A stretch of DNA of 64,000 nt from Sphingomonas naasensis (GCF_004792695.1 NZ_SRXU01000001.1:868001-932000), one strand, 5' to 3'. Counted from the first letter of the stretch, positions 34,842 to 44,687 are shown. The notes: generated from the sequence alone by a model not told the origin. A program made the numbers and translations.

Positions 34842-36326
34842 ATGAGACAATTGCTGCGCGTAGCTTATCTCGTCGGCGCGGCAGTGCTTTCGAGCGAGAT
34901 TGTTTCCGCGCAGTCCGTGCCGCCGGCCGCGATCGATACCAGCGCGAGCGAGGCCGACAAGATTCTCGCCACGGATCTGGTAGCTGCGGTCAACGCCGGC
35001 GACCCGGTGACCCGCACCCGATGGGCCGCCAGATATCATTCGCTCCGCGATGGCGCCCTGAATGCCACCGACCTGAGCAAGATGCTGGGCGACATTGGCG
35101 ACGCAAGCCGCGGCCTGACGCTCATTTCGACGGAACGGAAGAATGGTTGGCTGCGCCTCGACCTGCGCGCGGCAAATGGCAAGACCGGCAAGCTTTCGCT
35201 CGAAACCGACGGAACGCCGGCAAACGGCGTCTTGCGGTTCAACGCATTTGCGCGCCCCGCTCCTTATCCGGCTCCGTTAATCGATCACCCGGTCACGCGC
35301 GACGCGCTGCGAAAGGCAATCGACGACCGCTTGCGCTTCGCGGCCGGCCGGGATGAATTCTCCGGCGCCGTACTCGTGATGCGCGGCGACGAGACGATCT
35401 ACAGCGGGGCGTTCGGCCAGGCCGACAAGAATTTCGGAATTCCCGTCACGCTGGACACCCGTTTCCACACGGGCTCGATGGACAAAATGTTCACCGCCGT
35501 TCTGATCGGCCAGTTGATCGAGGAAGGACGGCTTACCCTCGACACCCGGCTTGGCGAGATTCTCCCGGACTATCCCAACGCTGACGCCGCGCGTTCGATC
35601 ACCCTGCGGCACCTGCTCAGCCACCAATCCGGCGTGGCTTCGTCTTTCGGCGGCCCGGCGGAAGATCGCCTTCGCCGTTTCGAACGCGTGCGCGAGCTGC
35701 TCCCGCGCTTCGCCTCCAAGCCACTGGATTTCGCGCCCGGCACCCAGGCAAGCTACAGCAACGAGGGTTTCATCCTGCTCGGCGCTATCGTCGAGAAACT
35801 GACCGGGCCGACCTATTACGACGCCGTGCAGAGCAAGGTTTTCGAGCGTGCCGGCATGAAGGACACGATCTATTACCGGATCGACCAGGTCTCGCCCCTG
35901 CGCGCTGTCGGGTATCGGTTTCCGGATGAGGATTTTCTCGGCTTCGGCGAGCGGATCAACAACTGGACCTTCCAGGGACTGGGCTATCGCGGCAACTCCT
36001 GCGGCGGTAGCTACTCGACCGTCGGCGACATCACGCGCTTCCTTCAGGCGCTGCGCAGCGGAAAGTTGCTCTCGCCCCGCATGACCGAGGAAATGACGAG
36101 CCTCCAGAAGGGCTATAGCCAATATGGCTATGGCTTCCTGCACCGCAAACTGGGGGACAGGTCGGTCCGCGGCCACACCGGGGGCGGCGCATTCTCCGGC
36201 ATCAACGATATTGCCCGGATCGTTTGGGAAACCGGCTATACCGTCGTGGCGATGGGCAATTACGACGCGCCCCTCATCGAATGGGTTGGAGACGATGTCG
36301 TCAAGATGGTCGCGGCCCAGACCTAG
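34842..36326 (+). CDS. Exported beta-lactamase-family serine hydrolase
   Basis: A 494-residue protein. ATG at 34842 follows GGGGATCGGCAC; signal peptide MRQLLRVAYLVGAAVLSSEI ends VSAQS. Residues 25-145 form an N-terminal extra domain. The hydrolase domain carries S212-M-D-K215, Y305-S-N307 and H445-T-G-G448. Likely an esterase or D-peptidase acting in the periplasm. It follows the two-component pair and two exported proteins on the same strand. Confidence 0.87.
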   Translation: MRQLLRVAYLVGAAVLSSEIVSAQSVPPAAIDTSASEADKILATDLVAAVNAGDPVTRTRWAARYHSLRDGALNATDLSKMLGDIGDASRGLTLISTERKNGWLRLDLRAANGKTGKLSLETDGTPANGVLRFNAFARPAPYPAPLIDHPVTRDALRKAIDDRLRFAAGRDEFSGAVLVMRGDETIYSGAFGQADKNFGIPVTLDTRFHTGSMDKMFTAVLIGQLIEEGRLTLDTRLGEILPDYPNADAARSITLRHLLSHQSGVASSFGGPAEDRLRRFERVRELLPRFASKPLDFAPGTQASYSNEGFILLGAIVEKLTGPTYYDAVQSKVFERAGMKDTIYYRIDQVSPLRAVGYRFPDEDFLGFGERINNWTFQGLGYRGNSCGGSYSTVGDITRFLQALRSGKLLSPRMTEEMTSLQKGYSQYGYGFLHRKLGDRSVRGHTGGGAFSGINDIARIVWETGYTVVAMGNYDAPLIEWVGDDVVKMVAAQT

Positions 36327-36544
36327 CCTGGAACGCGATCGACCCTCCGTGCAGGTCGCGCTCGAGGAAACGTATGGACGTCGATGTCCCGGGCAAGGCG
36401 GCGACGCGTCGCAACGTCGAATGACCGAGCTCAGCGCGCAAAGCCGCCATCGCGATCAGGAATCTCAAATCCCCCGGATACTTTGAGGGTTGGTGAGCTC
36501 GCGGTGGCTGCTCGATGTCGCGCGCAACAGCCCCGGGTCGGCCT

Positions 36545-37564
36545 TCAGACGATGTGCCAGCTCAGCGATGTCTGCGAATTGGTGTAGCCCGCACCAACAT
36601 AATCGTCGGTGCCGTCCATGAACCACATGAAGGTCGCGCCGTCGTCGTGGCGCCAGAGGATATCGGCCTTGCCGTCGCCGTTGAAGTCGGCGACGTCCTG
36701 CACCTTCCACGCGGTCGGCGCCTGCGAGTTGGTCGCCGCCTGCGACAGGACCGTCGTGCCGTCGAGCGTCCATACCCGGCTCTCGCCCGCGGCGCTGCGC
36801 CACGGCAGATCGGTGTTGCCGTCGCCGTTGAAATCGCCGACTGCGGGGCTGGTCGTGCCGCCCGCGACGCTGACGTTGGTTTGCGCGAACGTCCCGTCGC
36901 CGTTGCCGAGCAACAACGAATATCCCGATGCCGTCGTCACGACGAGGTCGATAAAGGCATCGTCGTTCAGGTGGCCGCGCGCGATTCCGTTCCCGCCAAC
37001 GGGAAGAACCCTGGTCAGCGCATTGCCGAATGCCCCATCCGCCTGCCCCAGCTCTACCGCGAACAGGGCCTGCGAGGTGGCGGGATCACTCCAGACGCGC
37101 CTCGTGGTGATCAGGTCGAGCCGGCCATCGCCATTCACGTCCCCGAGAACCGTTGCGGCGATCACGCCCGGCGTGCTGGTGTTTCGTTGGAACGTGAAGC
37201 CCCCAACGCCGTCGCCATGGTAGAGATATAAATCGCTCACGGATTCCCAAGGCTCGGGTCCGTTGAAAACGAGCTTCACCACCAGATAGTCCTGGTTGCC
37301 ATCCTGATTGAGGTCCGCAACGAGGATGTCGGGGCCAGTCTGCCAGGTACCGCTCACCTTGACCGGTGCAGTAAAGCTCCCGTTTCCGATGTTCTCTAGC
37401 AAAGCGACGTAGCCGTTGTGCGAGCCGTCATCGTAAATTGCCGCCAGAAGGTCGATATCGCCATCGCTGTCGAAGTCGAGGCCCGCGAGTGATTGCGCGA
37501 TGCCGTCGGTAGGATAATGGGCGGGTGGGCGAAACGCGGGTACCCGAGCTTCCGTGTCGGACAT
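36545..37564 (-). CDS. VCBS/FG-GAP repeat protein
   Basis: A 339-residue beta-propeller-type protein. Start at 37564 follows CAGGAGGATGTCCCT. At least six calcium-loop repeats are visible: LDFDSDGDIDLLA, ADLNQDGNQDYLV, GDVNGDGRLDLIT, GHLNDDAFIDLVV, GDFNGDGNTDLPW and ADFNGDGKADILW. The last two are followed by W-x-MDG units. No signal peptide is visible, so if it is exported, a C-terminal type I signal would be needed; none of the type I genes is nearby. Ligand unknown. Confidence 0.82.
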   Translation of the reverse strand: MSDTEARVPAFRPPAHYPTDGIAQSLAGLDFDSDGDIDLLAAIYDDGSHNGYVALLENIGNGSFTAPVKVSGTWQTGPDILVADLNQDGNQDYLVVKLVFNGPEPWESVSDLYLYHGDGVGGFTFQRNTSTPGVIAATVLGDVNGDGRLDLITTRRVWSDPATSQALFAVELGQADGAFGNALTRVLPVGGNGIARGHLNDDAFIDLVVTTASGYSLLLGNGDGTFAQTNVSVAGGTTSPAVGDFNGDGNTDLPWRSAAGESRVWTLDGTTVLSQAATNSQAPTAWKVQDVADFNGDGKADILWRHDDGATFMWFMDGTDDYVGAGYTNSQTSLSWHIV

Positions 37565-38044
37565 AGGGACATCCTCCTGCTCGGGCGCCTCTCTCTCGCC
37601 GGCGACAACCTGTGATTATCGGGGCATTTCTCCGCCATCCCGATCGATGGTGTGCCAGTTGGCAGGGCAGAGATCAACGAGGGCGAAGTCTGTTCCGGAT
37701 AAGGGTCGGTGTTCCCCGACACCGCTGAAAGCGCCCTATGATCGCCCCTTCCTCGCCGCGTGCGATGATTGACCTTACGCCGCGAGCAAAGTGGGAAGCG
37801 CGGGAGGGACCTCTGACAGTCGGAGCGGTATGATTTCGCAGATCCTCCGTCGGACACGCCGTCGTGCATTCGACTGTCGCGATCCGTTGCCAGCATATTC
37901 GTATTGGCGCGTGTCACGCGCGAAGCGCGACGGGGCGCGGGCACCGCGCGCAACGGGCGCGTGCGCTGCTTGTCCCTCGTCAACCTGCGGCCGACACCTC
38001 CCCCGCGCGGGGGAGGATTTGAAGAACGATACCGCCGACGCCTC
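37565..38044. other. Non-coding gap between the VCBS protein and the TonB receptor
   Basis: 480 bases upstream of the VCBS gene and downstream of the receptor. Apart from the repeat arm at 37990-38024 I see only short frames without codon bias. The VCBS promoter must lie in the left part. Confidence 0.5.
37990..38024. repeat. Single arm of the C-rich/G-rich repeat
   Basis: A perfect 20-bp palindrome at 37997-38016 (CCTCCCCCGC joined to its own complement) followed by ATTTGAAGAA, the same outer end as at 566-588. It lies 20 bases beyond the stop of the minus-strand TonB receptor and could act as its terminator hairpin, though no T run follows on that strand. Confidence 0.7.
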
Positions 38045-40960
38045 TCACATCTTGAGGCGCGCACCGACGAGGAAGGTGCGCCCGAAATGGTTGTACTCGT
38101 AGTTGCGCTGCGCATCGACGTCGGTGAAGCGCTCGCGATAGGCGTCGGTGAGGTTGGTGCCCTCGACCGACAGCTCGATCCAGTCGGTCAGCTTGTAGCG
38201 GATCGAGGCGTCGACGTTGGTGATTGCGTCATAGCCTTCGAACACGTTGCCGGTGCCGCTGTTCTGATCATTGTACGGCCCGCGATAGCTGACCGAGGCA
38301 CGCGCGCTGAAACGGCTGTCTTCGTAGTAGAGCGTCGCGTTGAACGCCTTTTTCGACAGGCCGAACAGCGTCGAGCTGCGCGTCGCTGCGACATTGGGGC
38401 CGAAGGCGCACGCCGCCGTGGGCGTGGCACCGGGCACGCACGCGTTCACCGTCGGGCCGGCCACGGTATAGTCCGCGTCGGAATCGACGAAGGTGGCGTT
38501 CACGATGCCGCCGAAGTTCGAGAGGAAGCCCGGCAGGAAGCGGAACGGGGCCTGCAACGAAAGCTCGATGCCGTTGAGCTCGGCGCCCGCGCCGTTGCCG
38601 ATCGAGTTGATCGTCCAGAGCTGACCTTCGGGGTTGATCGCCGCGGGCGAGCTGGGCGGGATAATCGACAGCGGCAGGCCGGTCGAGGCGAAGCTGCCGC
38701 TGCGCGTCTCGGCTACCGGGAAGCTCTGGATCTCCTTGCGGAAGAACGCGACCGAAGCGATCGAGCCCGGCGCGAAATACCATTCGAGGCCGAGATCATA
38801 GGCCGTCGCGCGGAACGGCTCGAGGAACGGATTGCCGTAGTTGATGCGATAGTTGAACCCGTCGACCGAGCCGCCGGGCGTGAGATTGCCGAGCGTCGGG
38901 CGCGTCATCACCTTCGCGATCGCAGCGCGGATGATCACGTCGTGGACCGGCGTGATCGCGAGGTTCACCGCCGGCAGCCAATCTTCGTAATCGCGGTTCA
39001 CCGTCACCGGCGTGCCGCTGGTGAGGCCGCGCGATTCCTGATCGGTGCGGACATAGCGGATGCCGGCATTGACCGCGACTTCGACGCCGCCCAGCTCGGT
39101 CTTCGCATCGAACTGAAGATAGCCGCCCTTCACTTCCTCGGTGACGCCCCGGGTATTGCCGGCGTCGACCGCCGTCGGGCGGTTGTAGAGGTTGGTATAG
39201 TCCGCGGCGGCACCGATATTGGGAACCAGCCACTCGGTGGTCGTGCCGCCCGGCTGCCCGGCATTGCCGAGCCGGAACAGCTCGCTGATCGCCGAGGTCA
39301 CCGGGAGGCCGTACACCGCCGCCGGGCCGAATGCCGAACTGGGCGAACAGGTGACGGTGCCGAGCACGCGATCGAGCCCGCCATTGCCGCACACCACGGT
39401 ATCGCGGGTGAACGCCTCGGAATCGAAGTCGAAGCGGCGATAGAGCCCGCCCAGCTTGACCTGGAAGCCCTCGGCGACATCCCATTCGGTGCGCAGCTGC
39501 ACCGTGCGGAACTTGTTGGTGACGTTCGACGGCCGGTCGCGTAGCTCGGCGAGCTGGAAATTGGCCGGATTGGTCACGCTCGTGCCGAAGGTCAGCACCG
39601 GGCGGTTCATGTCGCTATAATCGTAGTGATAGCCCTGCGCGTCGCGATCGTCGAACACGAACGTGGTCTCGACCGGCACGTCTGCGTCGGACTTGGAGAT
39701 GCCGCCGAGCAGCGTGAAGCGGAAATTGTCGCCGAGATCCTGATCCCAGCTGCCGCCGATCTGATAGAATGTCGTCTTCGACTGTTTGAGGAAATGCTCG
39801 GTGCGCACCCATGCGTCGTCGAGCGTCGCGCTAATCAGATTATTGTCGTCGTCGATGACGTAGTTGCTGACGTTGATCGACCGCTCGTTCGAGCGCAGCA
39901 GCACCTCGCCCCACTTCTCCTCGCGATTCTCGCGGAACCGCGAGAACAGGCCATCGATCGAGATCCTGGTGGCATCGCTCGGCGCCCATTGAATGCTGCC
40001 GGTGATGCCGAGACGTTCGCGATCGTGACGGACCTCGCCATAGCGCGGGATGCGCGGATGGAAGGCCAGCGCCACCGCGTCGCAAGCGGTGCTCGGACGA
40101 TAGTTGCCGCCCGAATTCGCGACCGGCGTGCCGCCGGTGTTCGCCGAATAGAAGCACGGCGTGCCATTGACCGAATCGAAGCGCGCCTGCGCCCAGCGCA
40201 CGGTGTTGTTGCCGAGCTCGAGCGTGTCGGTGCTCTGATAGGCCGCCGAGATCGACGCGCCCAGCGTGCCGTCGGGCGACTTCCAGCCGATCAGGCCGGC
40301 GAAGCGCGGGCCCCAATTCTTGCTGAGATCATTGTAGCTGCCCTGCGCCGAGCCGACGAGGGTGAAGCCATCCTTGCCCGCCAGCGGATTGCCGGTGTTG
40401 AGGTCCACCACCGCGCCCAGCGAGCCTTCGTCCAGGCTCGCCTCGGCGGTCTTGTGGACGACGATCGAGGTGAAGAGCTCGGAGGCGAAGACGTTGAAGT
40501 CGAACGCGCGATCGCGGTTCGAGGAGGCGCCGTCATGCGACGTGGCGATCGTCTCGAGCCCGTTCACCCGGACGCGGGTAAATTGCGAGCCGAGGCCGCG
40601 CACGGTAATCGCCCTGCCCTCGCCGCCGTCGCGCTGGATCGAGATGCCGGGGATGCGCTGAAGCGATTCTGCGAGGTTCTGATCGGGGAACTTGGCGATA
40701 TCCTCGGCGACGATCGCGTCTACCGCGGAGACCGAATTGCGCTTCACATTCAGCGCGGCTTCGAGCGACTGGCGGAAGCCGGTGACCACGATCTCGTCGG
40801 CTGCCGGCTCCTCGGCAGGCTGCGCCTGCGCGTCATCGGTCGCGGCGGGTGCCGGCTCGACGGTCTGTGCCGACGCGGTCGCTGCAGCGCCGAGCGCGAG
40901 CGCAACCGCCGCCGCCGACGCGCCGATGCGCCAATCGAATCGAGAAACGCGGAATTTCAT
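38045..40960 (-). CDS. TonB-dependent receptor (carbohydrate-type, Xanthomonas/Caulobacter subgroup)
   Basis: A 971-residue outer-membrane transporter. Start at 40960 follows GGCAAGGAGGAGGCCCG. Signal peptide ends ATASAQ. TonB box DEIVVTGF near residue 50, plug SVSAVDAIVAEDIAKFPDQN, then RIPGISIQRDGGEGRAITVR, which is the subgroup signature. The beta barrel ends in the usual aromatic/hydrophobic strand (FLVGARLKM). This subgroup usually imports sugars or oligosaccharides. No tied hydrolase gene adjoins it; a possible LacI-type site lies upstream at 41086-41097. Confidence 0.92.
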   Translation of the reverse strand: MKFRVSRFDWRIGASAAAVALALGAAATASAQTVEPAPAATDDAQAQPAEEPAADEIVVTGFRQSLEAALNVKRNSVSAVDAIVAEDIAKFPDQNLAESLQRIPGISIQRDGGEGRAITVRGLGSQFTRVRVNGLETIATSHDGASSNRDRAFDFNVFASELFTSIVVHKTAEASLDEGSLGAVVDLNTGNPLAGKDGFTLVGSAQGSYNDLSKNWGPRFAGLIGWKSPDGTLGASISAAYQSTDTLELGNNTVRWAQARFDSVNGTPCFYSANTGGTPVANSGGNYRPSTACDAVALAFHPRIPRYGEVRHDRERLGITGSIQWAPSDATRISIDGLFSRFRENREEKWGEVLLRSNERSINVSNYVIDDDNNLISATLDDAWVRTEHFLKQSKTTFYQIGGSWDQDLGDNFRFTLLGGISKSDADVPVETTFVFDDRDAQGYHYDYSDMNRPVLTFGTSVTNPANFQLAELRDRPSNVTNKFRTVQLRTEWDVAEGFQVKLGGLYRRFDFDSEAFTRDTVVCGNGGLDRVLGTVTCSPSSAFGPAAVYGLPVTSAISELFRLGNAGQPGGTTTEWLVPNIGAAADYTNLYNRPTAVDAGNTRGVTEEVKGGYLQFDAKTELGGVEVAVNAGIRYVRTDQESRGLTSGTPVTVNRDYEDWLPAVNLAITPVHDVIIRAAIAKVMTRPTLGNLTPGGSVDGFNYRINYGNPFLEPFRATAYDLGLEWYFAPGSIASVAFFRKEIQSFPVAETRSGSFASTGLPLSIIPPSSPAAINPEGQLWTINSIGNGAGAELNGIELSLQAPFRFLPGFLSNFGGIVNATFVDSDADYTVAGPTVNACVPGATPTAACAFGPNVAATRSSTLFGLSKKAFNATLYYEDSRFSARASVSYRGPYNDQNSGTGNVFEGYDAITNVDASIRYKLTDWIELSVEGTNLTDAYRERFTDVDAQRNYEYNHFGRTFLVGARLKM

Positions 40961-41085
40961 CGGGCCTCCTCCTTGCCTGTTCCTGTCGGCCCGCTCTGTG
41001 GCGAGTCCGAGATCTCCGCGCGCGATAGGCGCGCATCGATCCTCCGCCATGCAGAGGCGGGATGAGGACCAACTTCACGCCATTG

Positions 41086-41097
41086 GACACCGGTGTC
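41086..41097. promoter_or_regulatory. LacI-type operator candidate upstream of the TonB receptor
   Basis: The perfect palindrome GACACCGGTGTC, 126 bases upstream of the receptor start. The central CG step and 12-bp symmetry are usual for LacI-family sites. No LacI gene is in the window, so the regulator would act from elsewhere. Confidence 0.55.
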
Positions 41098-41223
41098 AAT
41101 AGGTAGGTTGCAAATGCTGATTTTTCATCGTGGATCCTGTGCAAATCGATGCGGGCAACAAAATCGACACCCCTACTCCTACAATATGGGACCAGCTGGA
41201 GACCCCTTTGCGAGGAAAACGGT

Positions 41224-41236
41224 CACCGGTGTCAAT
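41224..41236. promoter_or_regulatory. Second copy of the operator-like sequence
   Basis: CACCGGTGTCAAT here repeats 41088-41100 exactly, 136 bases apart (about 13 helical turns). The left half is imperfect, so the dyad is only CACCGGTG. Two spaced copies would allow looping by a tetrameric repressor. Confidence 0.45.
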
Positions 41237-41557
41237 CGCTGCACGTCGAGAATCTGGAGAGCCGACACGTACTCCGCGCGGTCCGCTCGTCGGGGGGAAA
41301 ATGGAAGATGCGCCGGTTCTCCCGGTGCGTTGAAGCCGCCTGACCCGACATTCTCATGGGTGACGCGCCCGTCGAGGAACGCGCGTCCCGGGGATCGGCA
41401 TTCGAGACCTTCGGCTCGGTCCTGCCGTGATCAAAGCCTCCGCCGGCGCGGAACCGCGGGAGCGCGGCGGCCAGCCGGATCGTTCGGCGCGACCGAGGCA
41501 AACCGGCGCAAAACAAATTATCGCGGATCGGCCACGGTGCTGAGGTATTGAGCAGCC

Positions 41558-43210
41558 ATGCGCGCCGTATCCGAGCATCGTTCCCCCTTCCACGTCCCGC
41601 TCTTCCGCTCGGTGTGGATCGCCAGCCTCGCGTCCAACTTCGGCGGGTTGATCCAGTCGGTCGGCGCCTCGTGGATGATGATCAATCTCGGCGGCACGCC
41701 ACAGATGATCGCGCTGGTCCAGGCGTCGACCAGCCTGCCGATCATGCTGTTGTCGCTCTGGTCGGGCGCGGTCGCCGACAATCTCGATCGCCGCAGGGTG
41801 ATGCTGTCGGCGCAGTTCTTCATGCTGATCGTATCGGCGCTGCTCGCCATCGGCACCTGGGCGGGCATGCTCACGCCGTGGCTCCTGCTGGTGTTCACCT
41901 TCCTGATCGGCTGCGGCACCGCGATCAACGGCCCCGCCTGGCAAGCCTCGGTCGGCGACATGGTGCCGCGCACGATGCTGCCCGACGCGGTGGCGTTCAA
42001 CAGCATGGGCTTCAACGTGGCGCGCAGCGTCGGGCCGGCGATAGGCGGCGCGATCGTCGCCGTCGCGGGCGCCGCCGCGGCCTTTCTGGTCAACGCCGTG
42101 AGCTATATCGGCCTGATCGTCGTGCTCGCGCGCTGGAAGCCCGAGCTTCCGGCGGCGCGACTGCCACGCGAGCGGATCGGCGTCGCGATGGGCGCCGGGA
42201 TCCGCTACGTCGCGCTCTCGCCCCCGATCCGCACCGTGCTCGCGCGCGCCGCGCTGTTCGGCTTCGCGGCCAGCGCGGTCCCCGCGATGATGCCGCTGGT
42301 CGCGCGCGACATCGTCGGCGGCGGCCCGCTCACCTTCGGTCTGCTGCTCGGCGGCTTCGGGCTCGGCGCGGTGGGCGGCGCGCTGGGCAGCCGCTGGATG
42401 CGGAGCCGGCTCTCCACCGAAGCGCTGGTGCGGCTGGCCTCGCTCGGCCTCGCCATCGGCGCGGCGGCGACCGCGGCGACGGGATGGCTGGCGCTCTCGC
42501 TCGTCGCGCTGGCGTTTTGCGGCGCGGGCTGGGTGCTGGCGCTGTCGACCTTCAACGTCAGCGTCCAGATGGCCTCGCCGCGCTGGGTGGTGGCGCGCGC
42601 GCTGGCGCTCTACCAGATGTCCGCCTTTGGCGGGATGGCGGGCGGGAGCTGGATCTTCGGCATCGTCGCGAGCGGCCATGGCGTCGAGGCCGCGCTGATT
42701 GCCGCGGCGTGCGTCCAGTTGCTCAGCGTGGTCGCCGGGCTGATCTGGTACCTGCCGCCGGTCAGCCAGCTCAACCTCGATCCGCGCGACAGCTGGGAGG
42801 AACCGCAGACGGCGGTCCCGGTCGAGGCCCGCAGCGGCCCGATCGTGATCACCATCGAGCATCGCATCGCCGAGAAGGACGTCGCCGCGTTTCTGGGCGT
42901 GATGAGCGAGCGCCGCCGGATCCGGATGCGCGACGGCGCGCGGCATTGGGCGCTGCTCCGCGACCTCGGCGACCCGCGGCTGTGGATCGAGCGCTACCAT
43001 GTCGCGACCTGGCTCGATTATGTGCGCCACAACCACCGCCGCACGCACGCCGACGACGCGAACAGCGAGGCGCTCCGCCGGCTGCGGATCGACGGCAGCG
43101 AGCCGGTGGTGCACCGCCGGATCGAGCGGCAGACCGGCTCGCTGCCGCGCTTCCGCGGACCCGATGCGCGCGAGCTCGATCCGATCACCGATCCGGCACG
43201 GTCGAACTGA
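41558..43210 (+). CDS. MFS transporter of the MFS_3 (EntS-like) group with C-terminal soluble domain
   Basis: A 550-residue protein. The first 410 residues form 12 membrane helices; FRSVWIASLASNFGGLIQSV and GAVADNLDRRRVMLSAQFFM are typical of the MFS_3 exporter group, which includes siderophore exporter EntS. The last 130 residues (GPIVITIEHRIAEKDVAAFL to LPRFRG) form a soluble ferredoxin-like domain that often ends this group. It has 19 bases between its stop and the convergent PHP gene. The exported compound is unknown. Confidence 0.83.
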   Translation: MRAVSEHRSPFHVPLFRSVWIASLASNFGGLIQSVGASWMMINLGGTPQMIALVQASTSLPIMLLSLWSGAVADNLDRRRVMLSAQFFMLIVSALLAIGTWAGMLTPWLLLVFTFLIGCGTAINGPAWQASVGDMVPRTMLPDAVAFNSMGFNVARSVGPAIGGAIVAVAGAAAAFLVNAVSYIGLIVVLARWKPELPAARLPRERIGVAMGAGIRYVALSPPIRTVLARAALFGFAASAVPAMMPLVARDIVGGGPLTFGLLLGGFGLGAVGGALGSRWMRSRLSTEALVRLASLGLAIGAAATAATGWLALSLVALAFCGAGWVLALSTFNVSVQMASPRWVVARALALYQMSAFGGMAGGSWIFGIVASGHGVEAALIAAACVQLLSVVAGLIWYLPPVSQLNLDPRDSWEEPQTAVPVEARSGPIVITIEHRIAEKDVAAFLGVMSERRRIRMRDGARHWALLRDLGDPRLWIERYHVATWLDYVRHNHRRTHADDANSEALRRLRIDGSEPVVHRRIERQTGSLPRFRGPDARELDPITDPARSN

Positions 43211-43229
43211 GCCGCCGCCCGTTGCGCGC

Positions 43230-44687
43230 CTATTTCGATCGGCAGCGCAGATAGATCGGGTTGCCGATCAGCAGCGGGTGCCCCGCGCCGTCGCGGACAT
43301 TGACCGCCGCCCAGCCGCAGCCGGGCCGACCGAGGCGGAAGACGAGGCGCGCATCGTCGCCGTCGATCGGCTGCGTCTGCGCGGGCTTGCCGTTGGCGAT
43401 GAGCTCCGCGGTCGCACCGGCGACGCCCCGGGCATGGATGCGGAGCAGCGTCTCCGGGGCGGCGTCGAGCGTTCCGCCCATCGCCGCGACCCGGCCGCCC
43501 GCCGCGCCCTCCACCTCGAGCAATCGTTTCGCGCCGCCGCGCACGTCGATGAAGACATTGCCCGCGCGGATGCCGGCGAGGATCGCATCGGTCGACAGAT
43601 TGGCGGCATGCACCACCGTGGTCGGCCGGCCGATCGGCGCCTTGCCCGACGGCGCATCGGGATCGTGATTGTCGCTGCCGGCGATGCCGGTCAGCCTGTG
43701 GCCCGCGTTGAGCCGGGCATACCAGAAGCCGATCCCGGCGAGCGGCCCCTCGGCGGCGTTGGCGTTGACCGCCTCGATCGCGGTGACCGCCGACCAATCG
43801 GTGTCGGGCCAGGTCCAGCCGCAGCCCATGCACGCCTCGCCCGAGGGCAGCGCCGGATGGTTGAGCGACAGGAGACCGCCCGAAGCCGCCGCGGCGCGCT
43901 GGAGCGCGCGGACATCGGGCACCGCGCGGCTGCCGATCCGGAAATCGACGAAGCCCCGCGGGCCGATCAGATTGGCATGGCCGCCGAAAGTGGTGATCTC
44001 CGCCCCTGGGATCAGCAGCAATCTGTCGAAAAAGGGCTGGAGCTCGCGCAGGCCGGAGAAATGCGCGGTGGTGTTGTGATCGGTCACCGCGACGAAATCG
44101 AGCCCCGCCTTCGCCGCCGCCTCGACGGTGCGGAACAGCGGGCACGGCACGCGCCTGCCCGACTGGCTGGCGCAGCTGCCGTCGCTGTGCGCGTCGTGCA
44201 TGTGGAGATCGCCGCGATACCAGCCGGGATTGCGATCGATCGGCGGATCGGCGATCGCCGCGCTGGCATGCCGCACCGCGCCGCGATCGAACGCCACGGT
44301 GACGCGATAGGCGGCTTTGCTCCCGGCGCGGGCATTGGGAACGCCGAGCATCACCTGCCAGCGCCCGGCCGGCAGCGCGCCGGGCAGATAGCCCGGGCTG
44401 GCATCGCTCGGCGCGATGGTGAAGCGATCGCGCGTGCCGCCGCTCCAGCCGCGGAAGCGCACCGGATCCCACAGGCCGAGATCTACCACGGTCTTGCTCG
44501 CCTTGTCGTAGCTGAGCGTCACCGTGATCCGCTCGACGCCCTTGGGGACGTCGAACGGCACCGGCTTGTAGTGCTGATGATCGGCGCCGGTGATCGCGCC
44601 GGTGAAGACGAGATCGGGTGCCGCCTCCTGCGCCCCCGCCGTGATGGGCGCCAGCGCGGCGAGCAACGCAGGAAGCAGCATCCGCAT
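43230..44687 (-). CDS. Periplasmic PHP-domain (CehA-like) metallohydrolase
   Basis: A 485-residue protein. Signal peptide MRMLLPALLAALAPITAGAQ. An N-terminal beta domain (to about 140) precedes the PHP domain: WYRGDLHMHDAHSDGS (metal-binding HxH), VAVTDHNTTAHF, LIPGAEITTFGGHANLIG, SLNHPA and ITGIAGSDNHD-like TGIAGSDNHDPD. PHP enzymes cleave phosphate esters with two or three metal ions. Its start overlaps the stop of the TonB receptor by one base, so both are one operon. Confidence 0.83.
   Translation of the reverse strand: MRMLLPALLAALAPITAGAQEAAPDLVFTGAITGADHQHYKPVPFDVPKGVERITVTLSYDKASKTVVDLGLWDPVRFRGWSGGTRDRFTIAPSDASPGYLPGALPAGRWQVMLGVPNARAGSKAAYRVTVAFDRGAVRHASAAIADPPIDRNPGWYRGDLHMHDAHSDGSCASQSGRRVPCPLFRTVEAAAKAGLDFVAVTDHNTTAHFSGLRELQPFFDRLLLIPGAEITTFGGHANLIGPRGFVDFRIGSRAVPDVRALQRAAAASGGLLSLNHPALPSGEACMGCGWTWPDTDWSAVTAIEAVNANAAEGPLAGIGFWYARLNAGHRLTGIAGSDNHDPDAPSGKAPIGRPTTVVHAANLSTDAILAGIRAGNVFIDVRGGAKRLLEVEGAAGGRVAAMGGTLDAAPETLLRIHARGVAGATAELIANGKPAQTQPIDGDDARLVFRLGRPGCGWAAVNVRDGAGHPLLIGNPIYLRCRSK

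Larger units (their letters stand above)
40961..41557. other. Divergent intergenic region between the TonB receptor and the MFS_3 gene
   Basis: 597 bases and locally less GC-rich, notably 41101-41220. It holds the palindromic operator candidates at 41086-41097 and 41224-41236. Open frames across it lack codon bias and recognisable domains, so I treat the region as non-coding. It should contain promoters for both flanking genes. Confidence 0.6.

Noticed and set aside
41093..41551. A 152-codon frame upstream of the MFS_3 gene.
   Set aside because: Overlaps the operator palindromes, begins in an AT-rich leader, has no domain and a composition unlike neighbouring genes.
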